A stretch of DNA of 64,000 nt from contig NZ_CP108423.1 in the NCBI RefSeq assembly GCF_035917235.1, positions 7,097,501-7,161,500 on the forward strand. The letters run 5' to 3'. This document shows, piece by piece, positions 18,026 to 25,525 of the stretch. The translations under genes and the position numbers were made by a program. This DNA is from Streptomyces sp. NBC_01294 (lineage in GTDB: Bacteria > Actinomycetota > Actinomycetes > Streptomycetales > Streptomycetaceae). The notes beneath the pieces are model-generated. The model had not been told where the DNA came from, ran no database searches, and was given only the letters and a program-made list of their open reading frames with translations. How positions within the stretch are numbered: the first letter of the stretch is position 1; the number at the start of each line of letters is the position of its first letter.

Positions 18026-18082
18026 ATGCCCACGTTCACAAGAGCGGTCATGCGCCGCAAACCGCTCGACCAGCTGGTGTGA
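18026..18082 (+). other. Detached N-terminus of the amino-acid permease, ended by in-frame TGA
   Basis: A strong ribosome site (GAGGAG, 18012-18017) precedes ATG 18026. Eighteen codons (MPTFTRAVMRRKPLDQLV) then meet TGA at 18080-18082. The same frame continues for 14 codons into the permease ATG at 18125, and the text reads like the normal cytoplasmic tail of an APC permease (RRKPLDQL, then GGLRRTMGLGQLTM). So one nonsense codon appears to have split the gene. Confidence 0.75.
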
Positions 18083-18124
18083 GAGGCGGACCAGGAGGGC
18101 GAGCACGGCGGGCTGCGGCGCACC

Positions 18125-19615
18125 ATGGGGCTGGGCCAGCTGACCATGCTCGGCATCAGCTCCGTCGTGGGAACCGGGATCTTCTTCGTCCTGGGATCGG
18201 CCGTGCCCAAGGCAGGGCCCGCCGTCGTGCTCGCGTTCGCGCTGGCGGCCGTCGTCGCCGGCCTGGGGGCCCTGTGCTACGCGGAACTGGCGGGCGCGGT
18301 GCCCGTCGCCGGCAGCACCTATTCGTACGCGTACGCCTCGCTGGGCGAGGGGGCCGCGTACCTGGTCGCCTGGTGCCTGATCCTGGAGTACGGCGTGGCC
18401 GTCGCCACCGTCGCGGTGAGCTGGGGCCAGTACCTCAACGAGGTCACCGACGCCCTCTTCGGGTTCACGCTCCCCGACGTGATCAGCCAGCCGCCCGGAG
18501 CCGGCGGCGTGTTCAACCTGCCGGCGCTGGCGGTGGTGCTGCTGTGCTCCCTGCTGCTGGTACGCGACACCCGGGAGTCGGCCATCGTCAACACGGTGAT
18601 GGTCTGCGTCAAGATCGGTGTCCTGGTCCTCTTCGTCGCCGTCGCCCTGACGGCCTTCGACAGCGACCGGCTCGGCGACTTCGCCCCGCACGGCGTGGCC
18701 GGGGTGACCCTCGCCGCGTCCGGCGTGTTCTTCTCGTTCATAGGCTTCGACGCGGTGTCCACCGCGGGCGAAGAGGTCCGCAACCCCCGCCGCACCGTGC
18801 CGCTGGCGATCCTGCTCACGCTGCTCGCCGTCACCGTCCTGTACGGGGCGGTCGCCCTGGCCGGCGTCGGCGCCCAGGACTCGGCGCGGTTCGGCGAGCA
18901 GGCGGATGCCGGTGACGCCGTCCTCGCCGAGATCCTCCGCGCCGTCACGGGCACCGGATGGCCCGCCCTGGTGCTGTCCGCGGGAGCGGTCGTGTCGATC
19001 TTCAGCGTGGTGCTGGTGACGCTCTTCGGGCAGACCCGCATCCTCTTCTCCATGGCCCGTGACGGCCTCGTTCCCCAGGTGTTCTCCCGTGTCGACCGCA
19101 AGCGGCACACCCCGGCCCGCAACACCTGGATCGTCGGGGCGGGCGTGGGTCTCCTGGCCACCTTCGTGCCGCTGCAGCAGCTGGCCGACCTGACCAGCCT
19201 CGGCACGCTGATGGCGTTCGTCGCCGTCGCCGCGGCCGTCGTCGTCCTGCGGCGCACGAACCCGGACGCGCCGCGCCCCTTCCGGCTGCCGCTGCATCCG
19301 CTCGTGCCGGTGCTGGCCGCCGTGTCCTGCCTGTACCTGGCGTGGCTGTTGCCCGGACTGACCTGGACCCTGTTCGGTGCGTGGCTGCTGCTGGCCGCCG
19401 GGCTCTACCTCGGGTTCGGCCGGCGCCACTCCCGGCTGGAACGAGCCGGCGGGGAGCCCGACGACGCCACGGCCGGCACCGCCACGGCCGCCACCGCCAT
19501 GGCCGGCACCGCAACGCCCGGCACCACGACGCCCGTTGCGTCGGCGGCCGCCCCCGCGCCGTCCGCGGTCACGGCACCCGAGGCCCCGGAGGCGGCGGCT
19601 GGGCCGACCGCCTGA
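18125..19615 (+). CDS. APC-family amino acid permease (cationic amino acid type)
   Basis: A 496-residue permease with about twelve membrane segments, starting GLGQLTMLGISSVVGTGIFFVLG, the conserved first segment of the APC superfamily, with FSFIGFDAVSTAGEEVRNP later. It would import basic or other amino acids. The natural start is probably ATG 18026, but an in-frame TGA cuts off the first 33 codons; translation from 18125 would need reinitiation, since no good ribosome site lies at the right distance. The C-terminal 70 residues are Ala/Thr/Pro low-complexity. The 3' end overlaps the converging PucR gene by 47 bases. Together with the decarboxylase and aminotransferase it suggests amino acid use. 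Confidence 0.88.
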   Translation: MGLGQLTMLGISSVVGTGIFFVLGSAVPKAGPAVVLAFALAAVVAGLGALCYAELAGAVPVAGSTYSYAYASLGEGAAYLVAWCLILEYGVAVATVAVSWGQYLNEVTDALFGFTLPDVISQPPGAGGVFNLPALAVVLLCSLLLVRDTRESAIVNTVMVCVKIGVLVLFVAVALTAFDSDRLGDFAPHGVAGVTLAASGVFFSFIGFDAVSTAGEEVRNPRRTVPLAILLTLLAVTVLYGAVALAGVGAQDSARFGEQADAGDAVLAEILRAVTGTGWPALVLSAGAVVSIFSVVLVTLFGQTRILFSMARDGLVPQVFSRVDRKRHTPARNTWIVGAGVGLLATFVPLQQLADLTSLGTLMAFVAVAAAVVVLRRTNPDAPRPFRLPLHPLVPVLAAVSCLYLAWLLPGLTWTLFGAWLLLAAGLYLGFGRRHSRLERAGGEPDDATAGTATAATAMAGTATPGTTTPVASAAAPAPSAVTAPEAPEAAAGPTA

Positions 19616-21230
19616 GCTCCAGCCAGACGGCCAGCCGGACATCGGGATCGTCGAGGTCCAGGGCGAACAGCTCCCGCGCACGCCGCAGGCGGTGCCGCAG
19701 CGTGTTCGGGTGCACCCGCAGCCGGTTCGCTGCCGTGGCGATGTCGCCCAGCTCGTCCAGCCAGGCCGTGATCGAGGCTCCGTAACTGGTGCCCTGTTCC
19801 GCGTCGTGGACGACCAGCTCGTCGACCCCGGACAGCCGGAGCCACGGGTCACGCTCCAGCTCGTCCCCGATCCGGTCGAGCAGGATCCGGTGGCGGACGT
19901 CGGCCACCGTCGCCGCCGGCGCTCCGGCCGGAGCGTCCACCGTGGCCCGCAGAATCGCCTCGGCCTCCCTGCGCAGGGAGGCCGAGGCAGCCGCGTCCCG
20001 GCACGGGCGGCTCAGCGCGGCACGCATACCGGGCGAGACCGCTCGCCGCACCGTGGCGAGTGCGGTTTCGGCGAGGCGCAGGCCGGACCCCCCCTCGGTC
20101 GAGTACGGCAGCAGGACGAAGACCACCCCGCCCGCCGCCGCGACGGTGACGTCCGGGCGGTGCGCCGCCGCATGCCGGGCCAGCTCGGACTCCGCGTGTT
20201 CGAGGACGGTGGCCAGGGCGGCGGCCGAGACCGGGAACGGCTCCCCGCCCGCCGCCGTCCCGGGCGGCGCGAAAGCCAGCAGCCGGAAGGGGATCCCCGT
20301 ACGGATCCCGAGGAGCGCGCAGGCCTCCTCCGGCGCCGAACCCGAGTCCAGCAGCGCCAGGAAGGTGTCCCGGCGCAGCCGCCGTTCGGCCTCCGGCAGG
20401 TTCAGCAGCCGCAGCAGGTGAGGGGCGACGAGCCGCGCGGTCTCCGCGAGAGCCGCCACGCCCTCCTCGGAGATGCCGCCTTCCGGTTCGATCACCCACA
20501 ACGTGCCCAGCGGCAGCGTGCCGGCGCGCACCGCGACGGCGGCCCGCGGCAGTTCCGCGCCGATGACAGGGAACCTCACCACCGTCTGCGAGGCCAGCAC
20601 GCGCTGGTACTGCCGCGGCTGCTCGGGCAGCTCCGGTAGGTTCTCGATGCGGCGCTGGAGGATGCCGCGTTCGCGAGGCGCGTCGATGCGGACGCCCGGG
20701 ACGCTCGAGTACGCGATGACGCGCCGGGCCAGGTCCTCCACCACGGCCGCACCCCCCACCACCGACGCCAGATGGTCCGTGAGCGCGTACAGCTCGCCTC
20801 CCATGGGCACCGCCCCGAGCACGGCCGTCGCGCCGGCACCGGTGAGGGCGCAGCTCAGCACGGCGTCGATGTTCCGCCACGGCAGGTCGTCCTCGGCGGC
20901 CAGCACGGCGACACCGTGCCGCTCGGCCTCGCCGACGAACGGCGCGGCGGTCTGCCCCCGGCGCTTGATGACGACGACGGTGCAGCCGCGGGCGGCCGCC
21001 TGGGCGGGCAGCGCGAGTACGCGGGGGTCCGCCGGATCGACGCCGACCAGCAGCAGAAGCCCGCCGGGTGACTCCGCGATCCGGTCGCCGGCGTCGTAGA
21101 TGACCGTGCCGCGCACGGGCACGCCCAGACCGGCCGGGGCGGTGAGCAGGCGCAGGCCCGCGGGCCCGGCGCCGTCCAGTACGCCGCCCAGGGTGGCGGA
21201 CCCGTCCAAGGCGATTGTGAGATCGGACAA
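19569..21230 (-). CDS. PucR family transcriptional regulator
   Basis: About 553 residues. The C-terminus carries the PucR helix-turn-helix (YLDELGDIATAANRLRVHPNTLRHRLRR-like segment), preceded by a GGDEF-like/CdaR-type middle region and an N-terminal PucR ligand domain with SDLTIALDG near the start. The start is uncertain: TTG at 21228-21230 gives the usual N-terminus, while the frame stays open upstream without a clear ribosome site. PucR proteins activate genes for nitrogen-source catabolism. It is divergent from the decarboxylase and aminotransferase genes and convergent with the permease, so it is the likely local activator. Confidence 0.88.
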   Translation of the reverse strand: MSDLTIALDGSATLGGVLDGAGPAGLRLLTAPAGLGVPVRGTVIYDAGDRIAESPGGLLLLVGVDPADPRVLALPAQAAARGCTVVVIKRRGQTAAPFVGEAERHGVAVLAAEDDLPWRNIDAVLSCALTGAGATAVLGAVPMGGELYALTDHLASVVGGAAVVEDLARRVIAYSSVPGVRIDAPRERGILQRRIENLPELPEQPRQYQRVLASQTVVRFPVIGAELPRAAVAVRAGTLPLGTLWVIEPEGGISEEGVAALAETARLVAPHLLRLLNLPEAERRLRRDTFLALLDSGSAPEEACALLGIRTGIPFRLLAFAPPGTAAGGEPFPVSAAALATVLEHAESELARHAAAHRPDVTVAAAGGVVFVLLPYSTEGGSGLRLAETALATVRRAVSPGMRAALSRPCRDAAASASLRREAEAILRATVDAPAGAPAATVADVRHRILLDRIGDELERDPWLRLSGVDELVVHDAEQGTSYGASITAWLDELGDIATAANRLRVHPNTLRHRLRRARELFALDLDDPDVRLAVWLELRRSAQPPPPGPRVP

Positions 21231-21333
21231 TGGAGGACTCGTTTCGTAGGCCGATCGGCAGCGGCGCTCGCGCCGGAGCGTTGCCAGGATATCCACAGGA
21301 GAACACCCGCCGAACCGAACGGAAGCACGTTCC

Positions 21334-22665
21334 ATGCTCATCGACCGACCAGCGGCCACCGTCGGCACCCACCTGCTCGAACTCTTCCCGGACGGCTCCC
21401 ACCTGGACGAACACGGTCGGCTCAGGGTCGGTGGGTGCAGTCTCGCCGAGGTCGCCGAGCGGTTCGGCACCCCGGCCCTCGTGGTGGACGAGGCGGCTCT
21501 GCGCAGCAGGGCACGCGCCTACCGCCGCGTCCTCGACCAGCATTGGCCGAACAGCCAAGCGGTCTTCGCGTCCAAGTCCTTCCCCTGTACCGAAGTGGTC
21601 CGCACGCTGGTCGAGGAAGGCCTGGGCGTCGACATCGCGGGCGGCGGCGAACTGGTCACCGCGCTGGCAGCCGGAGCCGACCCCGAGCACATCGTCATGC
21701 ACGGCAACGCCAAGACCGACGAAGAGCTCGCCATGGCCGTCGCCGCGGGCGTGGGCACCGTCGTGATCGACAACCTGCACGACCTGGACCGCCTGGAGAA
21801 GCTGGTCACGGAGGGACGCCAGGCCGTACTCCTGCGCGTCATCCCCGAGGTCGACGCCGACACCCACGCCGCCATGCAGACCGGACACCGCGGCTCCAAG
21901 TTCGGCCTGACGGGCCGCCAGGCCGCGGAGGCCGCGGCCCGCATCCGCAGCAGCTCCCGGTTGCGCCTCGACGGTCTGCACGTGCACGTCGGATCCCAGC
22001 TCATGGAGACCGGGCCGTTCCGGCACGCCGTCGAGGCCATCGCCGCCCTCCCCGGGCTCGACGGCCACCGCGTGTACGACCTCGGGGGCGGCCTGGGCGT
22101 CCGCTACACCTACTCCGACCGGCCCCCGACCATCGAGGAGTACGTCAAGACCCTCACCAACGCCGCGCGCGAACACCTGCCGCACGACGCCCGGCTGATC
22201 GTCGAACCCGGGCGGTCCCTGGTGGGGCCGACCGCCGTCACCCTCTACCGCGTGGTCACGGTCAAGCCGGGCGAGCGCCCGCTGGTCGCGGTCGACGGAG
22301 GCATGGCCGACAACCTCGAACCCATGCTGTACGGCCAGCGGTTCGAGGCCACCCTGGTGGACCGGGTCGGCGGCGGCGAGAGCTGCGACCTGGTCGGCCG
22401 CCACTGCGAGTCGGGCGACACCCTCATCCGCGACGTCCCCCTGCGCTCCCCGCACCCCGGTGACATCGTCGCCGTCCCCGCGACCGGCGCCTACTGCTAC
22501 TCGCTGGCGAACAACTACAACGGCGCGCGCAGGCTCCCGGTCGTCTTCTGCCGGGACGGCCGGGCCCGGGAAGCGGTCCGCCGTGAGACGTACGCGGACC
22601 TGCTGCGCCGTGACACCCGCGAGGTCCACCCCCGCGCCCTGCCCTTCCTGCAGGCCCGCCCCTGA
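21334..22665 (+). CDS. Diaminopimelate decarboxylase-like enzyme (LysA family)
   Basis: A 443-residue fold-type III PLP enzyme. The PLP lysine is in FASKSFPC (about residue 73), then GLHVHVGSQ, GGGLGVRY, EPGRSLVG, the active-site CESGDT and the GAYCYSLANNYNGARRP C-terminal motif. These match meso-diaminopimelate decarboxylase, which makes lysine. A primary lysA normally sits with thrA or argS; this copy is paired with an ornithine aminotransferase and a PucR regulator, so it may be a second lysA or a decarboxylase of a related basic amino acid. The HVGSQ loop favours the diaminopimelate type. Confidence 0.88.
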   Translation: MLIDRPAATVGTHLLELFPDGSHLDEHGRLRVGGCSLAEVAERFGTPALVVDEAALRSRARAYRRVLDQHWPNSQAVFASKSFPCTEVVRTLVEEGLGVDIAGGGELVTALAAGADPEHIVMHGNAKTDEELAMAVAAGVGTVVIDNLHDLDRLEKLVTEGRQAVLLRVIPEVDADTHAAMQTGHRGSKFGLTGRQAAEAAARIRSSSRLRLDGLHVHVGSQLMETGPFRHAVEAIAALPGLDGHRVYDLGGGLGVRYTYSDRPPTIEEYVKTLTNAAREHLPHDARLIVEPGRSLVGPTAVTLYRVVTVKPGERPLVAVDGGMADNLEPMLYGQRFEATLVDRVGGGESCDLVGRHCESGDTLIRDVPLRSPHPGDIVAVPATGAYCYSLANNYNGARRLPVVFCRDGRAREAVRRETYADLLRRDTREVHPRALPFLQARP

Positions 22666-22737
22666 TCACCGGGCCGCCGCTCGCCGCCTCGCCGCACCGT
22701 CGTCGCCTTGTCAGGCGCCTCACAGACCGGAGTCACC

Positions 22738-23976
22738 ATGTCCACCACCGCCCACACGGCCGCGAGGTCCGTGACCGGCCGAGCGGTTCACGCCGCCGAA
22801 GCCCACAGTGCGCACAACTACCACCCCCTCCCGGTGGTCCTCGCCTCCGCCGAGGGAGCCTGGACCACCGACATCGAGGGCAGGCGTCACCTCGACCTGC
22901 TCGCCGGGTACTCGGCCCTGAACTTCGGCCACCGCAACCCCCGGCTGATCGCCGCGGCCAAGGCACAGCTCGACCGGATCACCCTCACCTCCCGCGCCTT
23001 CCACCACGACCGGTTCGCCGACTTCTGCGCCGGACTCGCGGACCTGTGCGGGATGGAGGCGGTCCTCCCCATGAACACCGGTGCCGAAGCCGTCGAGACC
23101 GCCGTCAAGGTCGCCCGCAAATGGGGGTACCAGGTCAAGGGCGTGGCCCCCGGCCGCGCACGGATCGTCGTCGCCGCCGGCAACTTCCACGGCCGCACCA
23201 CCACGGTCGTGTCCTTCTCCTCCGACCCCGACGCCCGGGCCGACTTCGGCCCCTTCACCCCGGGCTTCGACACCGTGCCCTTCGGCGACGCCGCCGCACT
23301 GGAAGCGGCCCTCACCGACGACACCGTCGCCGTCCTGATCGAACCGGTCCAGGGCGAGGCCGGCGTACGCGTCCCTCCCCCCGGCTACCTCGCCCGCGTC
23401 CGCGAACTCACCGCCGCACGCGACGTCCTGCTCATCGCCGACGAGATCCAGTCCGGACTGGCCCGCACCGGCCGGACCTTCGCCTGCGACCACGAACAGG
23501 TCACCCCCGACATGTACCTGCTCGGCAAGGCACTCGGCGGAGGCCTCGTCCCCGTCTCCGCCGTGGTCTCCTCCCGTGCCGTGCTCGGCGTCCTGCGCCC
23601 GGGCCAGCACGGCTCCACCTTCGGAGGCAACCCCCTGGCCTGCGCCGTCGCCCTCGAAGTCATCGCCATGCTGCGCACCGGCGAGTTCCAGCAGCGGTCC
23701 GCGGACCTCGGAGCCCGGCTGCACGCCCGGCTGCACGAGATGACCGGGGCGGGACTGATCGAGGGCAGCCGCGGCCGGGGACTGTGGGCGGGCGTCGACG
23801 TCTCCCCGCGCCACGGCAGCGGCAGCGCGGTCGCGCGCCGACTCCTGGACCGCGGAGTCCTGGTGAAGGACACCCACGGCACCACCATCCGCCTGGCCCC
23901 TCCCCTGGTCATCGACGAGGAAGACCTGGACTGGGGCCTCGACCGGCTCGCAGAGGTCCTGGCGCAGCCGGTCTGA
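22738..23976 (+). CDS. rocD: Ornithine aminotransferase (class III, RocD-like)
   Basis: A 412-residue class III aminotransferase. NYHPLPVVLASAEGAW and DLLAGYSALNFGHRNP are hallmarks of ornithine--oxo-acid transaminase, with the PLP Asp/Gln in IADEIQSGLARTG and Lys in LLGKALGGGLVPVSAV. It converts ornithine to glutamate semialdehyde, so it feeds arginine/ornithine nitrogen into glutamate. It is 72 bases downstream of the decarboxylase gene, in one transcript. A separate spdB-type partner is not seen. Confidence 0.93.
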   Translation: MSTTAHTAARSVTGRAVHAAEAHSAHNYHPLPVVLASAEGAWTTDIEGRRHLDLLAGYSALNFGHRNPRLIAAAKAQLDRITLTSRAFHHDRFADFCAGLADLCGMEAVLPMNTGAEAVETAVKVARKWGYQVKGVAPGRARIVVAAGNFHGRTTTVVSFSSDPDARADFGPFTPGFDTVPFGDAAALEAALTDDTVAVLIEPVQGEAGVRVPPPGYLARVRELTAARDVLLIADEIQSGLARTGRTFACDHEQVTPDMYLLGKALGGGLVPVSAVVSSRAVLGVLRPGQHGSTFGGNPLACAVALEVIAMLRTGEFQQRSADLGARLHARLHEMTGAGLIEGSRGRGLWAGVDVSPRHGSGSAVARRLLDRGVLVKDTHGTTIRLAPPLVIDEEDLDWGLDRLAEVLAQPV

Positions 23977-24379
23977 GCCGAGCGTGGCGAGTCCGTCACT
24001 CCTCGCACCTTCCTCGCGCCTTCCGGAAACCTGCACAACGTGTGCGCGATCCCGGCAGTCCGCCTCCGCCGCCCTGCGGAATGCCGGATATGCCCGATGC
24101 GATTGATGGGTGTCCGCCCCGTTTCGTTCCTTGTAAGCAGCGGGCGGCCCATATCTGTTACTCGATCCTGTGAAGAAGCCGTCACCATTCGGTGAATCAA
24201 GCTGCACGTCAGTCGTCAGAGGCGGCCATCTGTGCTTGATGAGACGTCAACGGGATTGGGTGCGCCGTCCGTTCGCGTGCTTTCATCTTGCGCATTGCCG
24301 CAGTCGGAAAGGGCAGCCGAGTTCAGGCCGCCTGGCCGCCGCAGGCAGGAATTCCTCCCCCCAATGAAAGGTGCGCGTC
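23977..24379 (+). promoter_or_regulatory. Gene-free leader upstream of the bacteriocin locus
   Basis: Four hundred bases without a credible gene and lower in GC than the flanks. It holds a short hairpin TCACC-ATTC-GGTGA (24182-24195) and TTGATGAGACGTCAA (24237-24251), an imperfect inverted repeat. The ribosome site GAAAGG (24366-24371) for the precursor lies at its end. I cannot assign a promoter with confidence, but regulation of the bacteriocin genes must lie here. Confidence 0.5.
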
Positions 24380-24619
24380 ATGCGTAACGACCTCGAGACC
24401 CGTGAGATCGCCGACACCGAGCTGGACGCCGTCTCCGGCGGCATCATCAGCGTGTCCGGCGGCCTCGCCGGCGCCGTGACCAGCGACGTCAGCGACGTCG
24501 TGGGCGTCGTGGGCTCCCTCCACACCGTCCAGGCCGCGACCGGTCTCGTCTCCAACGTCCCCGGCCTGGTCACGGGCATCACCGGCGTTTCGGTGAACAC
24601 CGGTCGCGCCGGTCTCTGA
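24380..24619 (+). CDS. Bacteriocin-like precursor peptide with double-glycine leader
   Basis: A 79-residue peptide starting at the ATG at 24380, 8 bases after GAAAGG. Residues 1-21 form a textbook leader ending ELDAVSGG: Glu at -8, Leu at -7, Val at -4, Gly-Gly at -2/-1, and Ile at -12. The 58-residue remainder is rich in Val, Gly, Ser and Thr, hydrophobic and free of cysteine, so it cannot form lanthionine or disulfide rings. A second VSGG occurs six residues after the first, so two cleavage points are possible. The C39 exporter downstream is the expected processing enzyme. Function (antimicrobial or signal) is inferred. No close relative is recognised. Confidence 0.85.
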   Translation: MRNDLETREIADTELDAVSGGIISVSGGLAGAVTSDVSDVVGVVGSLHTVQAATGLVSNVPGLVTGITGVSVNTGRAGL

Positions 24620-24635
24620 TCGGGATATCCCCATG

Positions 24636-24667
24636 AACCCCGGAGTATCCCCCACGGCTCCGGGGTT
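24636..24667. terminator. Hairpin between precursor and export genes (attenuating terminator)
   Basis: A perfect 10-base stem, AACCCCGGAG with CTCCGGGGTT, around a 12-base loop, 17 bases after the precursor stop. There is no T run. Partial termination here would give more precursor message than exporter message, a common arrangement for secreted peptides. Confidence 0.65.
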
Positions 24668-24718
24668 CCTGGCTGCCCGCATGCCCGACCGGTACGAATG
24701 CAGTTGAAGGAATAGTCC

Positions 24719-25525
24719 GTGCAGTTTCGCCAAAAGGCTCTTTCCAAGCTGCAATCGCCCGAAGAACTCGACTTGCCCGTCGGCTTCGCGCGCCCGCAGG
24801 GGCGGCTCGTCCTGGCCGTCACGGTCATCGTCCTGGCCGCCGCGAGCTACTGGGCCTTCACCGGCACCGTGTCCTCCAAACTGAGCGCACCCGGCCTCCT
24901 CACCCAGGCCGAGGGCAGTTACGTGCTGCAGACCCCGGTCGCGGGACAGGTGACCGGAGTCCTCGCCGAGGAGGGCCAACTGCTGGACGCCGGTGCGCCC
25001 CTGCTCACCGTGCGCACGGAGCAGGGGGACCGACCCGTACGCGTGGTGACCGGCGGCCGGTTGACGGCGCTGGTGGCCAAGGTGGGTTCGGTCGTCGCCA
25101 CCGGCGCGGACGTGGCGACCGTGGAACGTGTGAAGAATCCGGAGGACCCGCTGGTGGCCGTGTTGTACGTGCCGGGCGGGAGCGGCTCGGCGATCCCCGT
25201 GGGCGCCCGGGTCGACCTGAGCGTCCAGTCCGTCCCGCAGCAGCAGTTCGGCATGCTGCGCGGCCACGTCAAGGCGGTCGGCCGAGCGCCCCAGACACCG
25301 GCGCAGATCGGCGGCTTCCTCGGCGACGGCGGGCTCGCCGAACAGTTCTCCCGCCACGGCGCCCCGGTCGCCGTCGTCGTACAGCTGGAGCGGTCCTCCT
25401 CCACCACGTCCGGCTACCGGTGGTCCTCCGCGGACGGGCCCCCGTACACCGTCGACTCGAGGACGCCGGTCACCGGCGCCGTCCACCTCGCCGCGCGGCG
25501 CCCGGTCGACTGGCTGCTGCCGTGA
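24719..25525 (+). CDS. HlyD-like secretion protein (NHLP bacteriocin type)
   Basis: A 268-residue membrane-fusion-like protein with one membrane segment near residues 30-48 and a biotinyl-lipoyl-like beta domain (TPVAGQVTGVLAEEGQLLDAGAPLLTV). Its start, FRQKALSKLQSPEELD, matches the NHLP bacteriocin secretion protein family. It is short and has no long coiled coil, as expected for an actinobacterium without an outer membrane. GTG at 24719 follows GAAGGA. Its stop overlaps the exporter start (GTGA). It would link or stabilise the two ABC exporters. Confidence 0.85.
   Translation: MQFRQKALSKLQSPEELDLPVGFARPQGRLVLAVTVIVLAAASYWAFTGTVSSKLSAPGLLTQAEGSYVLQTPVAGQVTGVLAEEGQLLDAGAPLLTVRTEQGDRPVRVVTGGRLTALVAKVGSVVATGADVATVERVKNPEDPLVAVLYVPGGSGSAIPVGARVDLSVQSVPQQQFGMLRGHVKAVGRAPQTPAQIGGFLGDGGLAEQFSRHGAPVAVVVQLERSSSTTSGYRWSSADGPPYTVDSRTPVTGAVHLAARRPVDWLLP

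Noticed and set aside
19849..22629. Long minus-strand frame across PucR and decarboxylase region
   Set aside because: It overlaps two real genes in a different frame and shows Arg/Gly-rich nonsense; the PucR motif lies in another frame.
24380..24619. Lantibiotic or other cysteine-based RiPP precursor
   Set aside because: The core has no cysteine and no LanM/LanB-type gene is near, so lanthionine or disulfide bridges are not possible.
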